This document shows positions 24,412-32,296 of a DNA stretch of 33,159 bases, piece by piece; positions within the stretch are counted from its first letter, which is position 1, and each line of letters starts with the position of its first letter. Below the pieces are notes generated by a model that worked only from the letters and a program-made list of their open reading frames with translations, was not told where the DNA came from and did not search any database. The stretch covers positions 1 to 33,159 of the forward strand of contig NZ_JAAXKY010000080.1 of the NCBI RefSeq assembly GCF_012911925.1. Reading direction: 5' to 3'. The stretch is from Pseudonocardia xinjiangensis (GTDB lineage Bacteria > Actinomycetota > Actinomycetes > Mycobacteriales > Pseudonocardiaceae). Position numbers and translations under genes: made by a program.

Positions 24412-25766
24412 GCCGATCCCCCCAGTGTCGATCTGTGTGTCGAGCCACCATGTGCCGGGGCGCCCGATCCGGCCAGCGCTGACTCGAGATCGGCGAGCAG
24501 GTCGTCGATGCCCTCGATGCCCACCGACAGCCGGATCAGGCCGGGCGTCACGCCCGACGCCCGTTGCTGCTCGGGGTCCAGCTGCGCATGGGTGGTGGAG
24601 GCGGGGTGGATCGCGAGGCTGCGGACGTCGCCGATGTTGGCGAGGTGGCTGAACAGCGTCAACCCGTCCACGAACCGCCTGCCGGCGTCCCGGCCGCCCT
24701 CGATCTCGAACGCCACGACCGCACCCGCGCCCTGGGGCAGGTAGTGCCGGGCCCGGTCGGACCAGCGGCTCGACGCGACCCCGGGGTAGTGCACGCGGCG
24801 CACCTGCGGGTGGCGTTCGAGCCACTGCGCCACGGCCGTCGCGTTGGCGCAGTGCCGCGCGAGCCGCAGGTCCAGCGTCTCGAGGCCCTGCAGGAGCAGG
24901 AAGCTGTTGAACGGGGAGACCGCCGGGCCGAGGTCACGCAGGAGCCGGGTGCGCAGCCGCATCGAGAAGGCCAGGCCGTCGCCGGAGAACGCGTCCCAGA
25001 ACGACAGTCCCTGGTAGGTCGGGTCGGGGGTGGTGAGGCCGGGCCAGCGAGCGGGGTCGGCGCCGAAGTCGAACCGCCCGCCGTCCACCACGACCCCGCC
25101 GATCGCCGTGCCGTGGCCCGCCAGGAACTTGGTGGTGGAGTGCACCACGACGTCGGCACCGTGCTCGAACGGCCGCAGCAGGTAGGGCGTGGGCACGGTG
25201 TTGTCCACCACGAGCGGCACGCCGGCGTCGTGGGCCACCTCGGCCACCCCGGCGACGTCGAGGACGTTGCCCAGGGGGTTGCCGATGCTCTCGCCGAACA
25301 GGGCCCGGGTGCGCGGGGTGACCGCCGCCCGCCACGCGACGAGGTCGTCGGGATCCTCGACGAAGCTGACGGCGATCCCGAGGTCGGCGAAGGTGTGCGC
25401 GAGCAGGGTGTGGCTGCCGCCGTAGAGCGCGGCCGCGGCCACGATGTGGTCACCGGCCCTGGCCAGGTTGAGCAGGGCCAGTGCCGTGGCCGCCTGGCCG
25501 CTGCCCAGCGCCACCGCGGCCGTGCCGCCCTCCAGCGCCGCCATCCGCTCCTCCACCACGGCGGTGGTGGGGTTGGAGAGGCGGGTGTAGGCGTGCGACG
25601 CCAGGTCGCGGAGGGCGAACGCGTCGGCGGCGTGCTCGGAGTCGGTGAAGACGTAGGACGTGGTCTGGTAGATCGGGACGGCCCTCGCCCGGGTGGCCGG
25701 GTCGCTGCTGGTCCCCGCGTGCACCTGCCGGGTGGAGAAGGACCAACGTGGCGCCGGGGCCGTCAC
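24408..25766 (-). CDS. metY: O-acetylhomoserine/O-acetylserine sulfhydrylase, MetY type (PLP enzyme)
   Basis: A 452-residue PLP-dependent Cys/Met metabolism enzyme. The PLP lysine is Lys213 (VVVHSTTKFLAGHG), with Asp188 (PLVVDNTVPTPYL) holding the pyridine nitrogen. GSGQAATALALLNLARAGDH and YTRLSNPTTAVVEERMAALE are typical of the MetY/CGS fold, and the insert with DPTYQGLSFWDAF is typical of MetY rather than MetB or MetC. It should make homocysteine or methionine from O-acetylhomoserine and sulfide or methanethiol. GTG 25764-25766 overlaps the oxygenase stop (GTGA). Placing a sulfide-assimilating enzyme in a peptide-import operon suggests sulfur is released from the imported compound. Confidence 0.9.
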   Translation of the reverse strand: MTAPAPRWSFSTRQVHAGTSSDPATRARAVPIYQTTSYVFTDSEHAADAFALRDLASHAYTRLSNPTTAVVEERMAALEGGTAAVALGSGQAATALALLNLARAGDHIVAAAALYGGSHTLLAHTFADLGIAVSFVEDPDDLVAWRAAVTPRTRALFGESIGNPLGNVLDVAGVAEVAHDAGVPLVVDNTVPTPYLLRPFEHGADVVVHSTTKFLAGHGTAIGGVVVDGGRFDFGADPARWPGLTTPDPTYQGLSFWDAFSGDGLAFSMRLRTRLLRDLGPAVSPFNSFLLLQGLETLDLRLARHCANATAVAQWLERHPQVRRVHYPGVASSRWSDRARHYLPQGAGAVVAFEIEGGRDAGRRFVDGLTLFSHLANIGDVRSLAIHPASTTHAQLDPEQQRASGVTPGLIRLSVGIEGIDDLLADLESALAGSGAPAHGGSTHRSTLGGSA

Positions 25767-26806
25767 GCCTGCCGGGCCAGCACGTCGGCCCACCACTTCT
25801 GCGCCACCCGCGGGTGCGACCGCAGCCAGCCCACCAGCGCGTTCTCGCCGAACGCGGCGAGCAGCGGGTTGTCCGGGTCGGCACTCACCCCGGTGGCCGC
25901 GGCGGCCAGCTGCGGAGGCAGGTCCAGTGGCGCGACGACGGCGTCGAGACGCGGGCCGAGGAAGAAGGGAACGGAGTAGCGGTCCACCCCGGCGGCCGGG
26001 CTGAGGACGCGGTGCCGGGTGGCCGTCAGGTAGCCCTGGGTGGCGATCTCCAGCATCTCGCCGATGTTCACCACGAACGCGCCCGGCATCGGGGCCGCGT
26101 CGATCCAGCCCCCGCCGGGGGCCAGCACCTGCAGGCCTCCGACCTCGTCCTGCTGCAGCAGGGTGAGGTAGCCGTAGTCCTTGTGCGCGCCGACGCCCTG
26201 GTCGTCGGCGGGTGTGGGCCGGCCCGGGTAGTGCACGATCTTCACATGCAGTGAGGACTCGTCGTCGAACCAGGCGTCGAAGTACGCCTCGTCCTGCCCG
26301 AGCGCGACGGAGAGCGCCCGCAGCACCTCCCTGGTCACCCGCAGCGCCTCGTCCTGCCAGGTGAGGACGCGCTCCCGCAGGTCGGGCAGCGCTGACGGCC
26401 ACTGGTTGGGGCCGATCAGGCGTACCCAGTCCGGGTCGCCGGGGCGGGTGTCCACGGCGGCGCGCTCGGGACCGATGTCGATCTGCTCGCGCCAGTCCGC
26501 GTTGCCCCCGGTCTGCTCGGTGCCGACGCGGGTGTACCCGCGGAACTGCGGGGAGTGGATGTTCTCGATCTCCAGCCGCTGCTCGACGGGCAACGCGAAG
26601 AACTCCTTCGCGGCGTCCAGGATCCCGTCGGTGACCGCCTCCGGCACGCCGTGGCCCGTGACGTAGAAGAACCCGACCTCGTGTGCCGCCCGGCGCAGCT
26701 CGGTCAGGAACGCCTCCCGGTCGGCCGTCGGGTCCCGGAACCGCGACAGGTCGACGACCGGCAGGGTGGCGCCCTCGACGGGGGGCACGGTCACGTTCTC
26801 TGTCAT
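25763..26806 (-). CDS. Fe(II)/2-oxoglutarate-dependent oxygenase, isopenicillin N synthase family
   Basis: A 347-residue oxygenase with the DIOX_N domain (PVVDLSRF through GFFYVTGHGVP) and the double-stranded beta-helix core. Iron ligands are His208 and Asp210 (GAHKDYGYLTLL) and His265 (ATRHRV). Arg276 and Ser278 (RYSVPFF) should bind 2-oxoglutarate, so it is a dioxygenase and probably not a true isopenicillin N synthase. The ATG at 26804-26806 has ACGAGG 7 bases upstream. It is first in the nine-gene operon. Hydroxylation next to a heteroatom, releasing it from the substrate, is a plausible role given the MetY partner; this is inference. Confidence 0.9.
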   Translation of the reverse strand: MTENVTVPPVEGATLPVVDLSRFRDPTADREAFLTELRRAAHEVGFFYVTGHGVPEAVTDGILDAAKEFFALPVEQRLEIENIHSPQFRGYTRVGTEQTGGNADWREQIDIGPERAAVDTRPGDPDWVRLIGPNQWPSALPDLRERVLTWQDEALRVTREVLRALSVALGQDEAYFDAWFDDESSLHVKIVHYPGRPTPADDQGVGAHKDYGYLTLLQQDEVGGLQVLAPGGGWIDAAPMPGAFVVNIGEMLEIATQGYLTATRHRVLSPAAGVDRYSVPFFLGPRLDAVVAPLDLPPQLAAAATGVSADPDNPLLAAFGENALVGWLRSHPRVAQKWWADVLARQA

Positions 26807-27193
26807 GGGACGACCTCGTCAGGAGTGGGGACGGACGACACGGCGACCACCGCCGGGGGCCGGGGCGGACGTGGCGGGCGGCGGGTCAGCGACAGGCCTG
26901 GTCGAACTGATCGCCGCGGCGGCCTGCCCAGACGGGCTCGAGCAGCGCGCCGCGCGTCCCGCCTGCCGAGGTCATGGGGCGATGAAACCATGACGATGCG
27001 TCAACAACCATGACCATTCCGGCGTTGTGACCGACGCCGCTCTCCGGCACCGGGACGCGCCCCGGCAGCGACCTCCACGACGGGTGACCCACCGGACGAA
27101 CTCCCGCCGTCCAGCCGTCCCGATGGGCTAACAGGGGGGACGTCACCGCTCGCCCGGGCGGCCCGGGAAGCGCGGGACGGGAAGAATCGAGCC
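26807..27193. promoter_or_regulatory. Divergent intergenic region with operator-like repeats (26970-27015)
   Basis: 387 bp between the nine-gene operon and the VIT1 gene. AACCATGAC occurs at 26986-26994 and 27006-27014, exactly 20 bp apart. An inverted copy GGTCATGG lies at 26970-26977, perfectly complementary in reverse to CCATGACC at 27008-27015. On the minus strand TTGACG (26999-27004) could be a -35 element, but no good -10 follows. This looks like a regulator-binding site for the leftward operon. A 29-codon frame (26886-26975, minus) ending GRRGDQFDQACR lies between these repeats and the oxygenase. Confidence 0.5.
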
Positions 27194-28297
27194 GTGGTCA
27201 CCCCATCGTCTCGTGGTTCGGAGAACCCCGCACCGTCGTCGGTGCGCCGCTGGCGACGGCGGCTGGCCGACGAGCGTGAGGAGGCGAAGGTCTACCGCGA
27301 CCTCGCCACCCGCCGGAGCGGGGAGGAACGGCAGATCCTGCTCGGGCTGGCCGAGGCCGAGGAACGGCACGCCGCGCACTGGGCCGGCCTGCTCGGCGAC
27401 GACGCGGGACGGGTCCGGCGCGGGGCCGCCCGGATGCGGCTGCTGGCGTTCCTGGCGCGCCGGTTCGGCTCGGTGTTCGTGCTGGCGCTCGCGCAACGCG
27501 CCGAGACCCGGTCGCCCTACCGGTCCGACGCCGACGCCACGGCAGCCATGGCCGCCGACGAACGGGTCCACGAAGAGGTGGTCCGCGGGCTGGCGGCCCG
27601 CGGCCGGGCCCGCGTGTCGGGCACCTTCCGCGCCGCCGTCTTCGGCGCCAATGACGGTCTGGTCAGCAACCTCGCCCTCGTGCTCGGGGTGATCGGCGGC
27701 GGCGCCTCACCGCCCACCGTGGTGCTCACCGGCGTGGCCGGGCTGCTCGCGGGGGCGCTGTCGATGGGCGCCGGGGAGTACGTGTCCGTGCGCTCGCAGC
27801 GCGAGCTCCTCGCCGCATCCTCGCCCGACGTCCGCGACGCCCACGCCATCCTGCGCGAGCTCGACGTCAACGCCAACGAGCTCGCGCTCGTGTACCGGGC
27901 CCGCGGGGTGCCGCCCGAGGAGGCCCACCGCCGGGCCGCGGCGGTGCTGCGCAGCGACGACCCCTCGTCGGCGGCCCTGGTCGCCGACCAGGTCCAGGGC
28001 GAGGACGGCTACGACGTGGTGGGCACCGGCGTGGGTGCCGCCCTGTCGAGCTTCTGCTTCTTCGCCTCCGGAGCGGCCGTTCCCGTGCTGCCGTTCCTGT
28101 TCGGGCTCAGCGGGGTGGCCGCACTCGCCGTCGCCGGGCTGCTCGTCGGGCTCGCCCTGCTGCTCACCGGCGCCACCGTGGGCGTGCTGTCCGGCGGTCC
28201 GCCACTGCGCCGGGCACTGCGGCAGCTCGCGATCGGCGCGGGCGCGGCCGCCACCACCTACGGGCTCGGCCTGCTCGTCGGTGCCGCGGTGGGCTGA
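27194..28297 (+). CDS. Ferritin-like domain fused to VIT1/CCC1-type metal transporter
   Basis: A 367-residue membrane protein. Residues about 24-135 form a ferritin-like four-helix domain with diiron-type ligands: an acid at EREEAK (27-30), E56xxH59 in EAEERHAAHW and E123xxH126 in ADERVHEE. Residues about 145-367 form the VIT1 transporter domain (FRAAVFGANDGLVSNLALVL, then GAGEYVSVRSQREL), with five hydrophobic segments. The layout matches the erythrin-VIT/MbfA family, which exports or sequesters iron or manganese. It starts with GTG 27194 with a weak GGGAAG site 8 bases upstream. It is divergent from the oxygenase operon; whether iron supply links them is unknown. Confidence 0.88.
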   Translation: MVTPSSRGSENPAPSSVRRWRRRLADEREEAKVYRDLATRRSGEERQILLGLAEAEERHAAHWAGLLGDDAGRVRRGAARMRLLAFLARRFGSVFVLALAQRAETRSPYRSDADATAAMAADERVHEEVVRGLAARGRARVSGTFRAAVFGANDGLVSNLALVLGVIGGGASPPTVVLTGVAGLLAGALSMGAGEYVSVRSQRELLAASSPDVRDAHAILRELDVNANELALVYRARGVPPEEAHRRAAAVLRSDDPSSAALVADQVQGEDGYDVVGTGVGAALSSFCFFASGAAVPVLPFLFGLSGVAALAVAGLLVGLALLLTGATVGVLSGGPPLRRALRQLAIGAGAAATTYGLGLLVGAAVG

Positions 28298-28429
28298 CCC
28301 GCGGTCCGATCCGGATCACGCTGGCGAACCGGCGCGATCGGAGCGAAGCTCGGACGCACCGAGATCGGGCCGGCCGAGATCCGGGCGGGCCCGACCTCGT
28401 CGCGACGTCCCCGACCGGAAGGCAGCACC

Positions 28430-29476
28430 GTGAGCTTCGCGTTCGGCATCTTCGACTCGTTCGACCTCGGTGACGCCACCCCGGGCGCCGTGCTCACGAA
28501 CCGGCTGGACCTCGCCGTGGCCGCCGAGGCGGCCGGGATCGACCACTACCACGTGACCGAGCACCACGGCACGCCGCTGTCGGTGTGCCCGTCCCCCAAC
28601 CTGTTCCTCGCCGCGCTGAGCCAGCGCACGTCCACGATGCGCATCGGAGCGCTGGTCAACGTGCTGCCGATCTACGATCCGCTCCGGCTGGCCGAGGAGA
28701 TCGCCGTCCTCGACCAGCTCTGCGCCGGACGGCTCGACCTGGGTGTCGGCCGCGGGGTCAGCCCCTACGAGCTGGGCTACTTCGGCGTGTCCGACGAGGA
28801 CTCCCGTGCACTGTTCACCGAGACGCTCGGCGTGGTCACCGCCGCGCTGGCGACCGGGCGCATGAGCCACCGGGGCGAGCGCCTGCGCGACTACGACGTC
28901 GAGCTGTCGGTCCGTCCCGTGCAGCTCCCCCACCCGCCGCTCTGGTACGCCTCCAGCAACGCCGGCACCGCGGGGTGGGCGGGCACCAACGACGTCAACT
29001 TCGTCGGCCGGTGGAACGACGGCTCCTTCATCTCCACCGCCGAGACGTTCTGGAACGCCTGGGAGAGCCGTCCCACCCGGGCAGGCGGCCCGCCCCGGAT
29101 CGGGGTGGCCGCCACCGTCCACATCGGGGCCACCGACGAGGAGGCGCTCGACCGCTACCACAAGGCCCACGCGGTCTACGCCCGTCAGCTCACCAAGCTC
29201 TGGCACGACCACGACGACCACCGGGCCGACGCCATGGCCGACGCCGAGGCCGGCCTCCGCCGCGGCGCGGCGCTGGTCGGCTCGCCGCAGACCGTCCGCG
29301 ACCTCGTTCTGGAACAGGTCGAGCGCGCGGAGGTCAACTACGTCGAGGCGACCCTCGCCTTCGGCGATCTCACCCCGGCCGAGGCCACCGCGAACCTCGA
29401 CGCGTTCACGGAGGTGGTGGTACCCGCCGTGCGCGCGGCCACGGCCGGGCGCGAGCACGTCCGCGACGCCCGGTGA
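28430..29476 (+). CDS. LLM-class flavin-dependent oxidoreductase (luciferase-like)
   Basis: A 348-residue TIM-barrel flavin monooxygenase. It begins FAFGIFDSFDLGDATPGAV and has the typical HYHVTEHHGTPLSVCPSPNL, IGALVNVLPIYDPLRLAEEI, LDLGVGRGVSPYELGYFG and WYASSNAGTAGWA. The pattern is of the general luciferase-like group, not SsuD, so FMNH2 or F420 could be the cofactor. The start is GTG 28430 with GGAAGG about 7 bases upstream. The 132-bp gap before it contains several GATCCGG-type repeats and the palindrome GATCCGGATC, possibly the end of the VIT1 transcript. It is followed on the same strand by the SnoaL-like gene. Confidence 0.88.
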   Translation: MSFAFGIFDSFDLGDATPGAVLTNRLDLAVAAEAAGIDHYHVTEHHGTPLSVCPSPNLFLAALSQRTSTMRIGALVNVLPIYDPLRLAEEIAVLDQLCAGRLDLGVGRGVSPYELGYFGVSDEDSRALFTETLGVVTAALATGRMSHRGERLRDYDVELSVRPVQLPHPPLWYASSNAGTAGWAGTNDVNFVGRWNDGSFISTAETFWNAWESRPTRAGGPPRIGVAATVHIGATDEEALDRYHKAHAVYARQLTKLWHDHDDHRADAMADAEAGLRRGAALVGSPQTVRDLVLEQVERAEVNYVEATLAFGDLTPAEATANLDAFTEVVVPAVRAATAGREHVRDAR

Positions 29477-29544
29477 GCCGAGCGGTCCTCGGTCCCGGCG
29501 GCCATCATGGGACGGGCCGCACCGCCCTCCGATCGGAGCTCGAC

Positions 29545-29868
29545 GTGACCACCTCCCCACCGGCCCCTGTCCGGCAGCTGCTCGATGCCGCCAACCGCGG
29601 GGACGTCGACGGGTTCCTGAGCAGCTTCACCGCCGACGGGGTGGTGGACGACTGGGGGCGGGAGTTCCGCGGTTCCTCGGAGATCCGGTCGTGGAGCGAC
29701 GCCGAGTTCATCGGGGTCCGGGTGTCGCTGACCCCGACCGGTGTGGTCGAGCGGGACGGGGTCGTGACGGTCACCGCGCAGGTCGGCGGCGACGGTTTCA
29801 CCGGCCCGAGCCAGTTCTCGTTCCACCTCCAAGACGGCCTCGTCTCGCGGATGACCATCCGCGCCTGA
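29545..29868 (+). CDS. SnoaL-like / NTF2-fold small protein
   Basis: A 107-residue protein with the NTF2 cone fold pattern: VRQLLDAANRGDVDGFLSSF, then TADGVVDDWGREFRGSSEIR, SDAEFIGVRV and C-terminal FSFHLQDGLVSRMTIRA. The family includes isomerases, hydrolases and ligand-binding proteins; the substrate is not evident. I chose GTG 29545 because GGAG lies 6 bases upstream. It follows the luciferase-like gene by 68 bases and may be co-transcribed. Confidence 0.85.
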   Translation: MTTSPPAPVRQLLDAANRGDVDGFLSSFTADGVVDDWGREFRGSSEIRSWSDAEFIGVRVSLTPTGVVERDGVVTVTAQVGGDGFTGPSQFSFHLQDGLVSRMTIRA

Positions 29869-29905
29869 CCGATCCTGCTGGCCACGACGCGTCCGGAGCG
29901 CCAGG

Positions 29906-30583
29906 ATGTCCGCCGTGGACCAACCGCCGCAGCCCGAGATCCGCATCGGCGACCGCGAGCGGCGGGAGGTGGACTCCCGGCTCCAGCAGGCGCAGGCCGA
30001 CGGGATGCTCACTCTCCTCGAGTACGACGAACGAGCCGCCGCCTGCTGGGCGGCGCGCACGCGCAGCGAGCTCGACGCGCTCACCAGCGACCTGCCGCAG
30101 TCCGACCAGGCCGAGACCACGGTGCTGCCGGTCGACACCCCCGCGCCCGGCCCCGTGGAAGCGCCCCCCGCCGGCCTGGCCCGGCGAGTCGTCGGCGGTG
30201 TGGTCACCGCGGCGCTGGTGGGTACCGGCCTCTACCTCGGCGCCCAGGTGATCACCGCCGACGACGGCGTGTCCGTCTTCGGCAGCGGGGTGGTGCAGGT
30301 CGGCGCCGACCAGCAGCGTGTCGAGGTCGGCATGCTGTTCGGCAGCATCCGGGTGGTCGTGCCCGACGACGTGCGCGTGCGCCCGTCGGGCACCGTGATC
30401 TTCGGCAGCACGAGGTGCGAGGAGGCCTGCCGCCCCGGCCCGGGCCTCCGCGAGGTGGTGGTGGACGCCGACGGCGGGTTCGGCAGCGTCAACATCATGC
30501 GGCAGAGCGAGCTCGACCGCGGCGACTTCGGCGACCGGGACCGCAACTCGGACCGCGACGACGACTCCGACGACGACGATTAG
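29906..30583 (+). CDS. DUF1707 protein with LiaF-like C-terminal domain
   Basis: A 225-residue protein. Residues about 11-62 are the DUF1707/SHOCT-like domain (IRIGDRERREVDSRLQQAQA, then DGMLTLLEYDERAAACWAAR). A single hydrophobic segment lies at about 95-115, and a C-terminal beta-rich region (VEVGMLFGSIRVVVPDDVRV) resembles cell-envelope stress proteins of the LiaF class. The tail is an acidic Asp-rich stretch (RDDDSDDDD). A membrane or envelope-sensing role fits the family, but the function is unknown. The start is ATG 29906, 37 bases after the SnoaL-like gene. The GC-rich tail ends in TAG. Confidence 0.85.
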   Translation: MSAVDQPPQPEIRIGDRERREVDSRLQQAQADGMLTLLEYDERAAACWAARTRSELDALTSDLPQSDQAETTVLPVDTPAPGPVEAPPAGLARRVVGGVVTAALVGTGLYLGAQVITADDGVSVFGSGVVQVGADQQRVEVGMLFGSIRVVVPDDVRVRPSGTVIFGSTRCEEACRPGPGLREVVVDADGGFGSVNIMRQSELDRGDFGDRDRNSDRDDDSDDDD

Positions 30584-30989
30584 CTGTCATGCCCGGCCGG
30601 GTTGTCGACCCGGCTGACTTGATCGCGACGAGATCCGGGTTCTGGCCCCTGGGAGGGCGATGAGCCTCATCTCGCAGAGATTTTGCTGGTTTCGCCGCGC
30701 CGCGCCGGTCCTCCCGGGGGATGGCGGTGCGGTCCGCGGTCCGCGGTCCGCGGTGCGTGGTGCGTGGTGCGTGGTGCGTGGCCCAGGGGCCCGCGAGTCG
30801 CCCGTTCCCGGTGCGCGAGTCGCCCGGATTCGGCCCGCGAGTCGCCCGCGGCGCGTTCTTGATCAGCGTGAGACGCGGGTTTCGGCCCTTCGCCGGGCGA
30901 TCAGGCAATGCCACGATCTGCCGCGGGCGGGGTGCGGGCCACCGCCACGAGCGCTGAACGGCCGTCGACCTGCGACGACCAACATCGAT
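30584..30989. repeat. Repeat-rich non-coding region upstream of the HNH gene
   Basis: No gene is seen here. It contains seven tandem heptamers (three GGTCCGC then four GGTGCGT, 30731-30779). Three GCGAGTCGCCCG cores follow at 30793, 30815 and 30837, with an exact 22-bp period. Two imperfect copies of a 46-bp element lie at 30620-30665 and 30860-30905 (about three quarters identical by eye). Any open frames here only translate the repeats. Confidence 0.85.
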
Positions 30990-31005
30990 TCGAACATGTG
31001 TTCGA
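30990..31005. promoter_or_regulatory. LexA/SOS box upstream of HNH endonuclease
   Basis: The 16-bp site has perfect TCGAAC and GTTCGA arms around a 4-base spacer (atgt), the actinobacterial LexA consensus. It ends 13 bases before the GTG start of the HNH gene, so LexA bound here would block transcription, and DNA damage would induce the gene. Confidence 0.85.
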
Positions 31006-31018
31006 GTACGATGAAGAG

Positions 31019-32296
31019 GTGTCGGACAGCCCGCTCATCACCGCCCATCGCCTCCTGGTCGAGGCGATCGACGCGCTGGCCGCAGCTGCTGAGTCCGGCG
31101 CCACCGACGACGACCTGCTGTCCGTGCTCACCTTGTGCGAGGGCACGAGCCGGCGATTGGACCGGCTCGTCGTTGCCACCGTGTCCACTCTGGAGCGGCG
31201 GGGCACGTTCGCCGAGCGCGGCTACAAGTCGACCCCGGCGGCGTTGGGGGATCTGCTCGGGTGGGAGCGGTTCGAAGCCCGCCAGCGGGTGGTCGCCGCC
31301 GAACAGGTCTGCCCGCGGGTGAGCCTCGATGGCACCGCACTACCCGCGAAGCTGCCTGCCACCGCAGCGGTGTTCGCCGCCGGCGCCACGGGCCTGCGGC
31401 ACGTCGCCGTGATCGCCCGAGTGCTCGCCAGCCCGGCCGCGGAAAGGCTTACGCCCGAGGTGTGGGCCGGTGCGGAAGCCCAGCTCGCCGACAAAGCCGC
31501 GGTCTATACGCCGTCGGAGCTGCAGACCTGGGGCACCGCGCTGGTCGAGGCCCTCGACGAGGACGGCGCCGAACCCGACGACCGGCCGCCCGCCCCGGTC
31601 AACGAACTGCACCTGATCCGCCACCGCGGGAAGGCGGGCGGCACGCTCAAGGCCCGGTTCGACGACGCCGCGATGTTCGACGCCATCGCCACCGTCATCG
31701 ACGCCCACGCCCGACCCGCCACCGCCGACGAACACCGCAGCACCGCCCAACGCCAGGCCGACGCCCTCGCCGACGTGTGCGGGTACGTGCTCGACCACGG
31801 TGACGTGCCCGCGTGCGGTGGGCGGCGCCCACACCTGACCGTGCTGATCCGGCTCGAAGACCTGGAGAACCGGGCCCGCGCCGCCTGCCTCGACTTCGGG
31901 GGCACCTTGTCGCCGGAGTCGTTGCGGATGCTGGCCTGTGACGCGAGGGTCGTGCCCGTGGTGTTGACCGGGAAGGGTCAGCCGCTCGACGTCGGTCGGG
32001 TCACCCGCACCATCCCCGACGGGCTGCGCCGTGCCATCGCCGCCCGCGACCGCGGCTGCGCCGGCTGCGGGCGGCCACCATCCTGGTGCGAGGTCCACCA
32101 CATCAAGGCTTGGCAGGACGGTGGTGACACGGCCCTGCACAACTGCGTGATGTTGTGCCGGGCGTGTCACCGGCTGCAGCACCATTCCGACTGGGAAGTC
32201 CGGATCCGCGACGGGTTGCCCGAACTGATCCCACCCGCCTGGATCGACCCGGAGCGAAGACCCCGCAGACGACCACTCCTGCACCTCGCCGCATAA
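31019..32296 (+). CDS. HNH endonuclease of the DUF222/13E12 repeat family
   Basis: A 425-residue protein. The N-terminal DUF222 region runs from about 1 to 300 (VATVSTLERRGTFAERGYKS, then LLGWERFEARQRVVAAEQVC). The C-terminal HNH nuclease domain has CAGCGRPPSWCEVHHIKAWQ, then DGGDTALHNCVMLCRACHRL, with two CxxC zinc pairs, the HH catalytic motif, the N and the second H. All expected residues are present. The family is the mycobacterial 13E12 repeat family, often present in many copies and often SOS-controlled. I chose GTG 31019, which sits 13 bases after the LexA box; the frame is open upstream but would run through the box. Its role in DNA damage or mobility is not established. Confidence 0.9.
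   Translation: MSDSPLITAHRLLVEAIDALAAAAESGATDDDLLSVLTLCEGTSRRLDRLVVATVSTLERRGTFAERGYKSTPAALGDLLGWERFEARQRVVAAEQVCPRVSLDGTALPAKLPATAAVFAAGATGLRHVAVIARVLASPAAERLTPEVWAGAEAQLADKAAVYTPSELQTWGTALVEALDEDGAEPDDRPPAPVNELHLIRHRGKAGGTLKARFDDAAMFDAIATVIDAHARPATADEHRSTAQRQADALADVCGYVLDHGDVPACGGRRPHLTVLIRLEDLENRARAACLDFGGTLSPESLRMLACDARVVPVVLTGKGQPLDVGRVTRTIPDGLRRAIAARDRGCAGCGRPPSWCEVHHIKAWQDGGDTALHNCVMLCRACHRLQHHSDWEVRIRDGLPELIPPAWIDPERRPRRRPLLHLAA

Noticed and set aside
22318..24744. 808-codon plus-strand frame opposite the binding protein and hydrolase genes
   Set aside because: It spans two well-supported minus-strand genes and has no start site context or domain pattern.
24408..26402. MetY start extended to 26402
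   Set aside because: The extension overlaps the 2OG oxygenase gene in another frame; the GTGA overlap at 25763-25766 and the start of MetY homology fix the start.
30792..30857. CRISPR-like array (three repeats at 22-bp period)
   Set aside because: Units are only 22 bp with about 10 variable bases, too short for repeat plus spacer, and no cas gene is near.
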